DNA of 64,000 bases. It comes from Nocardiopsis sp. YSL2 (GTDB taxonomy: Bacteria > Actinomycetota > Actinomycetes > Streptosporangiales > Streptosporangiaceae). Shown piece by piece: positions 9,979 through 18,008 of this stretch; positions within the stretch are counted from its first letter, which is position 1; each line of letters opens with the position of its first letter. A program made the position numbers and the translations under genes. The stretch covers positions 3,658,001 through 3,722,000 of the forward strand of contig NZ_JAMOAO010000001.1 in the NCBI RefSeq assembly GCF_030555055.1, written 5' to 3'. The notes beneath the pieces were generated by a model that did not search any database, had not been told where the DNA came from, and worked only from the letters and a program-made list of their open reading frames with translations.

Positions 9979-10097
9979 CGTACCGGCCGCGGTGACGCCG
10001 CTGAGAGGCGTGGTCGTACACGCTTCGCGCAGTGGACACCGGGGTGACGGGTGGTAGGTCGAGGAGAACAGGGCCGGTTCGGCGCGGGAGTGGAAGA

Positions 10098-11342
10098 ATG
10101 GGCGTGACGGCGGAGTCCGAGATCCGGCGCGAGGCGTCGGTGGAAGCGGGGTGGCGGCAGGTGGCACGGTTCGGCGATGCACTGACGACGGGGGCCGACC
10201 TCGTGAACGCGGCCGAACGCGCCGTCATGACGGCCTTGGAGCAGTTGGAGGGGAGCGCGCCGACGGCGGCCGAGGCCGGCGGCGCCGACCTGCTGTGCTT
10301 CTTCGTGTGCGGGGCGGATCCCGAGGAGGTCACCCTCGCCGGCAAGCGTGTGATGGCGCTCGCCGGGGACGCCGTCACCCTGGGATGCAGCTCCACCGGG
10401 GTGATCGGTGGCGGCCGGGGGGTGGAGGGCCAGGGCGCGGTCAGCGTCTGGTGCGCCAGCCTGCCGGACGTCGAGATCACCCCGTTCCGGCTCGACACCG
10501 TGATCGAGGGCGACCATCTGGCCGTCGTCGGCATGCGCGAGCCCGGCCCCCGGGACCGGGCCGCCATCCTGCTCTCCAACCCCTACGAGTTCCCCACGCA
10601 GGCGTTCGTGCGCGAGTCCACCGACGCCCTCCACGGCCTGCCGGTCGTCGGCGGGATGGCCGACGGGCTGCGCGGCGAGGAGTCGGTCCGGCTCTTCGTC
10701 GACGGCGACGTCGCGGAGAACGGCGCGATCGGCGTCCTCGTGGGCGGCGAGGGTGTGCTGGGCACCGTGGTCAGCCAGGGCTGCCGGCCGATCGGCCCGA
10801 GCATGACGGTGACCAAGTCCGAGGGCAACCTGCTCGTCGAGCTGGCGGGCACCAACGCCTACGAGAAGTTGGAGGAGCTGGTCGACGGCCTGTCCGAGGA
10901 GGACCGGGAGCTGGCCGCGCAGGGGCTGCACATCGGCATCGCCATGGACGAGTACGCCGACCACCACGAGCAGGGCGACTTCCTGATCCGTTCGCTCAGC
11001 GGCGCGGACCCCGAGATCGGCGCGCTCACCATCGGCGACATGGTGGAGGTCGGGCAGACCGTGCGCTTCCAGGTTCGTGACGCCGGAACGGCCGACGAGG
11101 ACCTGGCGCGCAGACTCGCCTCCTTCGGTACCGACCGCAGTGTCGGCGCCGGCCTGCTGTTCTCCTGCAACGGCCGCGGCTCCGCCCTGTTCCCGCGCGC
11201 GGACCACGACGTGCTCGCGGTCCGCCGCATCCTGGGCGTGGACGCGGTCGCCGGGCTCTTCGCCGCGGGCGAGATCGGTCCGGTGAGCGGGGTCAACCAC
11301 GTGCACGAGTTCACCGCCTGCCTGTTGGCCTTCGCCCGCTGA
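10098..11342 (+). CDS. FIST-domain sensory protein
   Basis: 414 residues with an N-terminal FIST domain (about 15-215; GCSSTGVIGGGRG, AILLSNPYEFP) and a C-terminal FIST_C domain (about 225-380; LLIRSLSGADPE-like segment, VGQTVRFQVRDAGTADEDL). FIST domains are predicted small-ligand, possibly amino-acid, sensing domains often fused to signalling outputs; here the protein stands alone and has no membrane segment. The ATG at 10098 has GGAAG just upstream. It is divergent from the MoxR/VWA unit. The ligand and partner are unknown. Confidence 0.8.
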   Translation: MGVTAESEIRREASVEAGWRQVARFGDALTTGADLVNAAERAVMTALEQLEGSAPTAAEAGGADLLCFFVCGADPEEVTLAGKRVMALAGDAVTLGCSSTGVIGGGRGVEGQGAVSVWCASLPDVEITPFRLDTVIEGDHLAVVGMREPGPRDRAAILLSNPYEFPTQAFVRESTDALHGLPVVGGMADGLRGEESVRLFVDGDVAENGAIGVLVGGEGVLGTVVSQGCRPIGPSMTVTKSEGNLLVELAGTNAYEKLEELVDGLSEEDRELAAQGLHIGIAMDEYADHHEQGDFLIRSLSGADPEIGALTIGDMVEVGQTVRFQVRDAGTADEDLARRLASFGTDRSVGAGLLFSCNGRGSALFPRADHDVLAVRRILGVDAVAGLFAAGEIGPVSGVNHVHEFTACLLAFAR

Positions 11343-11468
11343 GGGCGAGTCGGACTTTTACCGGCGGATCACCAACACTCGCCACAAGCTCCTTGAGTGT
11401 GCCCACATCAGGGTGATTACTAAGAGTGACTCTTTGTGGTGCTCCAGGTGATGGGTGGGGATGGCGTG

Positions 11469-12875
11469 ATGTCCGACGACCGGAGTGAGAGCTCCACGGT
11501 GCGAACCCTGACGGTGCTGGGCGCGGCCGTCCTGCTGCTGCCGACGGCCGTGCCCCTGGCGCACGCGGAGGACGGGTGGCTCCAGCAGGACCTGGAGTCC
11601 GCCGACCGGGTCGGGCTGGTGCTCGACGACGGGGCACTGCGCCTGGACACCGGGGGGCGCGGCGCCCCGGCCGCGCCCCGCCGTGAGCCGGGGCTGGCGC
11701 GCAGCGGGCTGGCGACCTTTCCCCACCAGCCCCTGGAGGAGGCCACCGACGTCCTGGACGTCCGGATCCAGGCGGACGGCACGGCCGAGGACGTGGCCGC
11801 CGAGGCGCGCGGCACCAGGCTCGACGGGATGTGGACGGAGTGGCACCCCGTACCGGAGAGCGGTGGTCCGGTGACCCTCGACTCCGAGGTGTCCCAGGTC
11901 CAGATACGGGTGGTGGTGGACGGCATCGACGCCGCGATCGACGGGGTCCAGGTGCGGCCCCTTCCGCCGCCCCCCGTGCCGGAGGCCGACGATGAGGCCG
12001 ACGACGGGGCCGACGGGGAGAGCGGTTACGAGGGCGGTGACGGGACCGACGACGGGGCCGACGGGGAGAGCGGCTACGAGGGCGGTGACGGGACCGACGA
12101 CGAGGCCGTGCCCGAAGCGCCCTACTCCGCGCGGCTCTTCGCGACCCGCATCGGACTGGTGGGCGGTACCACCGCGAACGGGCACACCGTGCGGCCCGAC
12201 GACCACTTCGTCGCCCTGCCCTCCCGGAGGGGCCTCGCCACGCGCGGCGGCGGCGAGTACACCGTGCGCGTGTGCACCACAGGCGCGCTCGGCCCCCAGG
12301 GCAAGGGCGACACCGAGAACCACGAACCGCGCTGCGCCTACCTGCCCGTGTGGGACGTGGGCCCGTGGAACATCACCGACGACCACTGGAACGACGACCG
12401 CCAGTCCTGGCGCGACCTGGACCGCGGCCGCCCCCAGGCGCAGGCCGCCTACGCCGAGGGCTACAACGACGGCCTCGACGGCTTCGGCCGCAGGGTGGCC
12501 AATCCCGCCGGGATCGACCTGGCCGACGGCGCGTTCCGGGACGGACTCCAGTTGCCCACCAACGGCTGGGTGGAGGTCGACTACCTGTGGACCGGCGAGT
12601 ACCGCGCCCGCGCGGAGATCGCCACCAGCACCCGGAGCGACCCGGTGATCGTGCGCGGCGGCCCGGGACTGGAGTACGACCCGGTGGGCCTGGCCGCCCA
12701 CGCGGCCAATGTGGACGTCGGCTGCCGGACCGCGGGCGACCGCGCCACGGGGCCGTTCGGGACCAGCGAGACCTGGTACCGGATCGGTGAGGGCCACTAC
12801 GTCCCGGCGGTGTTCGCCGACGGCGGCGGCGAGGCACCGGAGTGCGACCCGGGCACCGCCCTTCCGAAGCCGTAG
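11469..12875 (+). CDS. Secreted protein with acidic repeats and C-terminal SH3-like domain
   Basis: 468 residues. A Sec signal peptide ends at about residue 33 (AHA/ED). A lectin-like or coiled N-terminal part is followed by a Pro/Asp/Gly linker that contains two copies of a 16-residue acidic repeat. A conserved actinobacterial extracellular region follows (TANGH, DDHFVALPS, CAYLPVWDVGPWN, with a pattern recalling double-psi barrels), and the last ~75 residues resemble a bacterial SH3 domain (VIVRGGPGLEYDPVG, WYRI). This suggests wall binding. ATG 11469 is preferred for its GGGGA site; GTG 11436 is possible. Confidence 0.7.
   Translation: MSDDRSESSTVRTLTVLGAAVLLLPTAVPLAHAEDGWLQQDLESADRVGLVLDDGALRLDTGGRGAPAAPRREPGLARSGLATFPHQPLEEATDVLDVRIQADGTAEDVAAEARGTRLDGMWTEWHPVPESGGPVTLDSEVSQVQIRVVVDGIDAAIDGVQVRPLPPPPVPEADDEADDGADGESGYEGGDGTDDGADGESGYEGGDGTDDEAVPEAPYSARLFATRIGLVGGTTANGHTVRPDDHFVALPSRRGLATRGGGEYTVRVCTTGALGPQGKGDTENHEPRCAYLPVWDVGPWNITDDHWNDDRQSWRDLDRGRPQAQAAYAEGYNDGLDGFGRRVANPAGIDLADGAFRDGLQLPTNGWVEVDYLWTGEYRARAEIATSTRSDPVIVRGGPGLEYDPVGLAAHAANVDVGCRTAGDRATGPFGTSETWYRIGEGHYVPAVFADGGGEAPECDPGTALPKP
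12000..12095 (+). repeat. 48-bp direct repeat, two copies, in frame
   Basis: Units 12000-12047 and 12048-12095 are nearly identical and encode the acidic Gly/Asp/Glu linker of the secreted protein; a third partial unit begins at 12096. The 48-base period keeps the frame, so copy number can vary without breaking the gene. Confidence 0.85.
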
Positions 12876-12893
12876 GGCGTGGCCCTCGGACGC

Positions 12894-12922
12894 GCGCGCC
12901 GCCGAAGGGCGCGGCGGCGCGC
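12894..12922 (+). terminator. Hairpin after the secreted-protein gene
   Basis: Perfect 10-bp arms (12894-12903 and 12913-12922) around a 9-base loop, 19 bases after the stop codon. Confidence 0.5.
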
Positions 12923-13006
12923 ACCCGGCGGGGCCGCCCGGATCCGGGGGTGGATTTTGCGGTTCATACTCGCTTTGAGCAGCACGAATGTGTTTCGATC
13001 AGGACA

Positions 13007-14725
13007 ATGACGGCTGCAGACGACTTCTGGGTGTTCGCCGCGGTCCTGGCGGTCGCGGCTTCCGTGGCGCTGGTCGGGAACCTGTTGCGGCAGCCGCTCA
13101 TCGTCGCCTTCATCGCCGTCGGTATCCTCGTCGGCCCGGTGGGCCTGGGCCTGGTCTCGCACGAGGGGGTCATCGAACTCCTCGCCCAGACCGGCATCGC
13201 GATGCTGCTGTTCATGGTCGGCCTGCGGCTGGACCTGCACCTGATCCGCACGACCGGTCCCGTCGCCCTGGCCACCGGCATCGGCCAGGTGGTGTTCACC
13301 TCGGTCATCGGCTACGGGATCGCCCTCGGTCTGGGCATGGGCCCCGTCACCGCCCTCTACGTCGCGGTGACGCTGACCTTCTCCTCCACGATCATCATCG
13401 TCAAGCTGCTCTCGGACAAGCGGGAGCTGGACCAGCTGCACGGCCGCATCGCGGTCGGCTTCCTCATCGTCCAGGACATCGTCGTGGTCCTGGTCATGAT
13501 CGTGCTGACGTCCTTCGGCCGGGAGAGCACGGAGCCCATGCCCGTGCGGATCGCGCTGACCGTGGGCACCGGGGTCGGGCTGCTGGTCGGTCTCGCGCTG
13601 CTGTCGCGGTTCGTGCTGCCCTGGCTCCTGCACTTCATCGCGCGCTCGCAGGAGCTCCTGGTCATCTTCGGCGTGGCCTACGCGGTGTCCGTGGCGGCGC
13701 TCACCGAGTGGCTCGGCTTCAGCCTGGAGGTGGGCGCCTTCCTCGCCGGCATGTCCCTGGCCTCGACGACCTACCGTGACGCGCTCGGCGCCCGCCTGGT
13801 GAGCCTGCGGGACTTCCTGCTGCTGTTCTTCTTCATCCAGCTCGGCGCGCAGCTGGAGTTCGACGACGCCTCGCGCCAGTTGTTCGAGGCCGGTGTGCTG
13901 TCGCTGTTCGTCCTGGTCGGGAACCCGATCATCGTCGTGCTCATCATGCGGCTGATGGGGTACCCGGTGCGCATCGGCTTCCTCTCGGGGCTCTCGGTCG
14001 CCCAGATCAGCGAGTTCTCCCTGATCCTCGCCGCCCTCGGGCTGAGCCTGGGCCACATCACCAGTACGACCCTGAGCCTGGTGACCGTGGTCGGCCTGGT
14101 GACGATCGGTTTCTCCACGTACCTGATCCTGTACTCCAAGCAGCTCTACGACCGGGTCAAGCGCTGGCTGGAGCCGTTGGACCGCATCGGCCGGTCCCGG
14201 CGGCTGCCCGCCGACCAGGTGGGGCGTGCGGACGTGATCCTCTACGGCCTGGGCCGGATGGGGCGGAGCACGGCCCAGCGCGTCGCCGAGGCCGGGTACG
14301 ACGTCCTGGCCGTGGACTACGACCCGCAGAGGGTCGCCCGGAAGCTCCACCCCAGGGTGACCACGGTGTACGGCAGTGCCGAGGACGTGGAGTTCCTGGA
14401 GTCGCTGCCGCTGGCGACCACGCCGATGGTGATCAGCGCGATCCCGTCGTCCAACGTCGATCTGGTCCTGCTGCACGCGCTCCAGCACCACGAGTACGCG
14501 GGCACGGTGGTGCTGTCCACACTGACCCGGCGCGACGCCGAGCGGCTGCGCGCGGCCGGGGCCGATGTGGTGGTGGAACCCTACGCACGGGGCGCGGACG
14601 CCATCTTGAGCCTGGTCCGCGAGCACGCCGACCGTCAAGGCCCCGGCGCCCCGGGCACGGCTCCCGGCCCCGACACCGGGGCGGGTCCCGACACCGGGAC
14701 CGGAGCCGGTTCCGCGCCTACCTGA
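13007..14725 (+). CDS. CPA2-family monovalent cation/proton antiporter with RCK (TrkA-N) domain
   Basis: 572 residues. About twelve hydrophobic helices in residues 5-385 form a Kef/CPA2-type transporter that exchanges K+ or Na+ for protons. Residues about 405-540 are a cytoplasmic RCK/TrkA-N domain with the nucleotide-binding GLGRMG motif and the following Asp (VDYDP). The C-terminal 35 residues are Gly/Pro/Asp-rich. The ATG at 13007 follows AGGA and begins the first helix; a longer frame upstream is not supported. Its stop overlaps the end of the convergent RDD gene by eight bases. Confidence 0.9.
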   Translation: MTAADDFWVFAAVLAVAASVALVGNLLRQPLIVAFIAVGILVGPVGLGLVSHEGVIELLAQTGIAMLLFMVGLRLDLHLIRTTGPVALATGIGQVVFTSVIGYGIALGLGMGPVTALYVAVTLTFSSTIIIVKLLSDKRELDQLHGRIAVGFLIVQDIVVVLVMIVLTSFGRESTEPMPVRIALTVGTGVGLLVGLALLSRFVLPWLLHFIARSQELLVIFGVAYAVSVAALTEWLGFSLEVGAFLAGMSLASTTYRDALGARLVSLRDFLLLFFFIQLGAQLEFDDASRQLFEAGVLSLFVLVGNPIIVVLIMRLMGYPVRIGFLSGLSVAQISEFSLILAALGLSLGHITSTTLSLVTVVGLVTIGFSTYLILYSKQLYDRVKRWLEPLDRIGRSRRLPADQVGRADVILYGLGRMGRSTAQRVAEAGYDVLAVDYDPQRVARKLHPRVTTVYGSAEDVEFLESLPLATTPMVISAIPSSNVDLVLLHALQHHEYAGTVVLSTLTRRDAERLRAAGADVVVEPYARGADAILSLVREHADRQGPGAPGTAPGPDTGAGPDTGTGAGSAPT

Positions 14726-15314
14726 CGCGCACGACCAGCGTGCCCGCCGAACGGTCGTGTAGGGCCTGGGCACTGGTGCCGAGCGCGGCCATCGACTCCC
14801 CGAGCGAGAACAGGTGCCCGGCGACGGGCAGGGTTTGGGGCAGGCAGAAGACCGCGGACCGCCGCACGGCCTGGCCCTGGGTCAGCCGTCCGCCGTCGAC
14901 GGCGGCGACCACCTTGATCCCCACCAACAGCTTGCCGATGGTGCGGCCCCACGTGACCAGGTACAGCCAGTCGTAGAAGAACAGCAGCAGACCCCACCCG
15001 AACACCCACAGCAGGGCCCACAGGGTCACCTCGCCGTCGGTGGAGTCGGTGTTGCCGGTGACGGCCACCGTCACGACCGTCATGACGAAGAAGAACGCCA
15101 CGGCCGTGATGCCCGCCAGCACGTAGTCGATGGTCCGCGCGGCCAGGCGGCGGCCGAACGAGGCCGGTTCCAGGGCGGGGGGACGCGGGGCTGCCGCGGG
15201 AGGCCCCCAACCGGGCGGAGGCACCGGCGCGGGACCGTGCGGGTATCCGGCCATCTCCCAACCGCCGGCGGTGCGGGGATCGTGCTGAGGGGGGTTCCAG
15301 TGGGGCGAGGACAT
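14718..15314 (-). CDS. RDD-family membrane protein with Pro-rich N-terminus (Pra-like)
   Basis: 198 residues. Residues 1-50 are rich in Pro, Gly and His; residues about 53-190 form an RDD domain with the arginine pair R55-R56, RTID at 60-63 and GRTIGK at 123-128, and three hydrophobic helices. The role of RDD proteins is poorly known; some are linked to ion transport. The position next to greA and near metB matches the mycobacterial proline-rich antigen Pra (Rv1078), also an RDD protein. ATG 15314 was chosen over upstream starts because the Pro-rich segment begins there and GGAGAG lies upstream. Confidence 0.8.
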   Translation of the reverse strand: MSSPHWNPPQHDPRTAGGWEMAGYPHGPAPVPPPGWGPPAAAPRPPALEPASFGRRLAARTIDYVLAGITAVAFFFVMTVVTVAVTGNTDSTDGEVTLWALLWVFGWGLLLFFYDWLYLVTWGRTIGKLLVGIKVVAAVDGGRLTQGQAVRRSAVFCLPQTLPVAGHLFSLGESMAALGTSAQALHDRSAGTLVVRVR

Positions 15315-15428
15315 CGGTGTGGGCGTCTCTCCGTCGGAGTGGTGGTCACCGTGAGCGTCGCGGGCCGGCGCACGCCCCAGAGTACCGAGGGGCGCCGTCA
15401 CGCCACACGCCATCTCCCCTGGATACAC

Positions 15429-15458
15429 CGAAAGGGGCGGCCGCGGCCGCCCCTTTCG
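15429..15458 (-). terminator. Perfect 30-bp palindrome after greA
   Basis: Two 15-bp arms with no spacer, AAAGGGGCGGCCG and its complement at the core. It lies 19 bases beyond the greA stop and upstream of the RDD gene on the same strand, so it most likely ends greA transcripts. Confidence 0.7.
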
Positions 15459-15476
15459 ATGAACGCCGTGTACCGC

Positions 15477-15977
15477 TCACATGCCGCTGTAGGGGACCGC
15501 GTCGATGATCTCGACACCCAGGCTCTTGCCGTTGGGGAGCTTGTAGCTCACGTTCTCGCCCACGCGCTTGCCGTTGATGGCCGCGCCCAGGGGGGACCGG
15601 GGAGAGTAGACGTCGATGGGGGCGCCGCTCTCCTCACGGGAGGCGAGCAGGAACGTGACCTCCTCCTCGTCGCCGTCGAACTTGACGGTGATGGTCATGC
15701 CGGGGCCGACCACGCCCTCGGTGCGGGGAGCCTCGCCCACGCGCGCGGTGCGCAGGATCTCGGTGAGCTGGAGGATGCGGGCCTCCATCTTGCCCTGCTC
15801 CTCCTTTGCGGCGTGGTATCCGCCGTTCTCCTTGAGGTCGCCTTCTTCGCGGGCCGCCTCGATCTTCTCCGCGATCTCGATGCGACCACTCCCCGACAGG
15901 CGGTCCAGCTCTCCCTTGAGCCGGTCATACGCCTCCTGGGTGAGCCAGGTGACGTTCTCATCGCGGGTCTGGGTCAC
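15477..15977 (-). CDS. greA: Transcription elongation factor GreA
   Basis: 166 residues. The N-terminal antiparallel coiled coil carries the catalytic acidic tip in EEGDLKEN (44-51) that reaches the RNA polymerase active site and stimulates transcript cleavage in backtracked complexes; the C-terminal FKBP-like domain (about 85-160; SPRSPLGAAINGKRVGE) binds polymerase. GTG 15977 is chosen because AAGGAG lies 5 bases upstream; an upstream ATG lacks such a site. Followed by a strong palindromic terminator and preceded by the DUF4307 gene, the order seen in mycobacteria. Confidence 0.95.
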   Translation of the reverse strand: MTQTRDENVTWLTQEAYDRLKGELDRLSGSGRIEIAEKIEAAREEGDLKENGGYHAAKEEQGKMEARILQLTEILRTARVGEAPRTEGVVGPGMTITVKFDGDEEEVTFLLASREESGAPIDVYSPRSPLGAAINGKRVGENVSYKLPNGKSLGVEIIDAVPYSGM

Positions 15978-16152
15978 GGGAACTCCTTGAGTGCTAGTAG
16001 CAGAGGCCACCAGGCGGCCAGAGCTGAACTTACGAGAATATCACCGTGCGTCGTGGCCAATGGTCTCCTCGTCGGAGGCCGCCGGTGCACGGCGTGTGGT
16101 GGCGCGTCGGTTCAGCGGTGGTGGCCGGGACCGGCAGGGGCGGTCTGTGGGA

Positions 16153-16569
16153 TCAGTCCTGCGAACCTTGTTCCCTGCAGGAGGCCACTTCTACCGTGGA
16201 AGCCTGACGAACCGTGTCAACGGTCGTGGAGACCATTCGGTTCCCGGCCTCGACGGAGGACCTGGTCTGGCCGACCTCGACGTGCTGGTCGTCCAGCGCC
16301 GTGATGAGGCAGTCGGCGCCGCCGCGGCTGTTGACCTCGTAGGTGATGGCCGCCTCGTCGGCCGAGGGCACCGAGTACGAGACCACCTGGTGGTACACGC
16401 CACCGCCCAGCCCGCTGTAGCTCATGACGGAGTAGCCCCACCCGACGGCGCACAGCACCGCGAACACGGTCGCGATGACGAAGAAGACCGGGCCGTTGCC
16501 GTGCCGCTTGTGTAGCGCGGGAGCGGGGTCGGCACTGTTCACGGGGTCTTCTTCCGGGGTCGGCTGCAT
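16153..16569 (-). CDS. DUF4307 membrane protein
   Basis: 138 residues: a polar N-terminus, one helix at about 27-49 (GPVFFVIATVFAVLCAVGWGY) and an extracytoplasmic domain with two cysteines (in GADCLITAL and VASCREQ), which may form a disulphide. DUF4307 proteins are actinobacterial, of unknown function, and regularly lie between greA and mca (Rv1081c in M. tuberculosis), which is the order here. It is divergent from mca. Confidence 0.85.
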   Translation of the reverse strand: MQPTPEEDPVNSADPAPALHKRHGNGPVFFVIATVFAVLCAVGWGYSVMSYSGLGGGVYHQVVSYSVPSADEAAITYEVNSRGGADCLITALDDQHVEVGQTRSSVEAGNRMVSTTVDTVRQASTVEVASCREQGSQD

Positions 16570-16725
16570 CGGGAATCTCCGAACAAGGGGACGGTGTTGT
16601 CTAAGATATCCCCGACCTGACAGCCCCCCTACTCGGCCCGTACGTGAGTCGCGGGACCGAGGGCGAGGGGCGTCCGGACGGCCGCGACCGCGCGGCCGCC
16701 CACCGAGTCAAGGAGATCCCTTCCG

Positions 16726-17604
16726 TTGTCCGAGCGCCTGCGGCTTATGGCCGTTCATGCCCACCCCGATGACGAGTCCAGCAAGGGCGCGGCCACCATG
16801 GCGCGCTATGTGAACGAGGGCGTCGACGTGCTCGTCGTCACCATGACCGGTGGCGAACGCGGTGACATCCTCAATCCCGCCATGGACCGTCCCGAGATCC
16901 TGGAGAACATCAGTCAGGTCCGTCGCGAGGAGATGGACAGGGCCCGCGAGATCCTGGGTATCCAGCAGGAGTTCGCCGGCTTCGTGGACTCGGGCCTGCC
17001 CGAGGGCGACCCGCTTCCGCCCCTTCCCGAGGGCTGTTTCGCCACCCTGCCCGTGGACGAGGCCGCCGAGCCCCTCGTCGCGTCGATCCGCCGGTTCCGG
17101 CCGCACGTGGTCCTCACCTATGACGAGCAGGGCGGCTACCCCCACCCCGACCACATCATGACCCACAAGGTCTCGATGCGGGCCTTCGACACCGCGGGCG
17201 ACCCCGACGCCTACCCCGACGCGGGCGACCCCTGGCAGCCGCTGAAGCTGTACTACTTCGTGTCCTTCCCGGCCGAGCGCTTCGACGCCCTCGCCGACGT
17301 CCTGGCCGAGCGCGGCATGGAGAACCCGTTCGCGGAGTGGGTGGACCGGATCAAGGACCGCGACCGCCCCACGTGGGAGATCACCACCCGCGTGCACTGC
17401 TCCGAGTACTTCGACGTCGCGCACGAGGCGCTCAAGGCGCACGCGACCCAGGTCGACCCCAACGGCTTCTGGTTCGCGATCCCCAACGACGTCGTGGCCG
17501 AGGCATGGCCGACCGAGGACTACCACCTGGTGCGCTCGCTGGTGGACACCGAGGTCCCGGAGAAGGACCTCTTCGACGGTGTCCGAGAAGCAGTGAGAGT
17601 ATGA
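16726..17604 (+). CDS. mca: Mycothiol S-conjugate amidase
   Basis: 292 residues of the LmbE/MshB zinc deacetylase superfamily. Zinc ligands lie in HPDDE (13-17) and HPDH (140-143). Mca hydrolyses mycothiol conjugates so that the mercapturic acid can be exported, a detoxification step specific to mycothiol-making actinobacteria; the length and the DEQGGYPHPDH context favour Mca over MshB. TTG 16726 is taken as the start because AAGGAG lies about 10 bases upstream. Its stop overlaps the next start (ATGA), so the two are coupled. Confidence 0.93.
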   Translation: MSERLRLMAVHAHPDDESSKGAATMARYVNEGVDVLVVTMTGGERGDILNPAMDRPEILENISQVRREEMDRAREILGIQQEFAGFVDSGLPEGDPLPPLPEGCFATLPVDEAAEPLVASIRRFRPHVVLTYDEQGGYPHPDHIMTHKVSMRAFDTAGDPDAYPDAGDPWQPLKLYYFVSFPAERFDALADVLAERGMENPFAEWVDRIKDRDRPTWEITTRVHCSEYFDVAHEALKAHATQVDPNGFWFAIPNDVVAEAWPTEDYHLVRSLVDTEVPEKDLFDGVREAVRV

Positions 17605-17927
17605 GCGGTATGAACACCCTTCTCACCTCCGCGGTGGTCCTGGCCGACAGCGTCGACCTCGACCGCGACTCCGTGACGCCGGGCGTGCTGGGCTTCCTCA
17701 TGGTGGCCGCGATCGGCACGGCGCTCTACTTCCTCATGCGCAACATGTCGGGCAAGCTCGGCACGCTGCGCAGCGCCGAGGAGGCGGAGCGCGCCGAGGC
17801 GGAGGCCGACGCGGACGGCGCGGAGCCGGAGGAGGCCCCCGCCGAGGTCGCGGCCTCGACAGCCGGGGACGCCCCGAAGGACGACGCCCAGGGCGGTCCC
17901 GACGAGGGATCGGCCCGCGGCGCCTAG
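17601..17927 (+). CDS. Small membrane protein coupled to mca
   Basis: 108 residues: one helix at about 27-47 (TPGVLGFLMVAAIGTALYFL) and a long acidic, Ala/Glu-rich tail predicted to be disordered. The ATG overlaps the mca stop codon. A small membrane protein is found at this place in other actinobacteria (Rv1083). Function unknown; it might tether partners at the membrane. Confidence 0.75.
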   Translation: MSGMNTLLTSAVVLADSVDLDRDSVTPGVLGFLMVAAIGTALYFLMRNMSGKLGTLRSAEEAERAEAEADADGAEPEEAPAEVAASTAGDAPKDDAQGGPDEGSARGA

Positions 17928-17943
17928 GACCGGCGCCCCGCGC

Positions 17944-17974
17944 GTCCCGCCCTGACCCGCGGGACGGGCGGGAC
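17944..17974 (+). terminator. Hairpin between the mca operon and the DUF255 gene
   Basis: Perfect 9-bp arms GTCCCGCCC and GGGCGGGAC around a 13-base loop, 17 bases after the stop. Confidence 0.45.
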
Positions 17975-18008
17975 CCGCGTCCGGTGCGGCGGGTGGCACA
18001 GTGGAACC

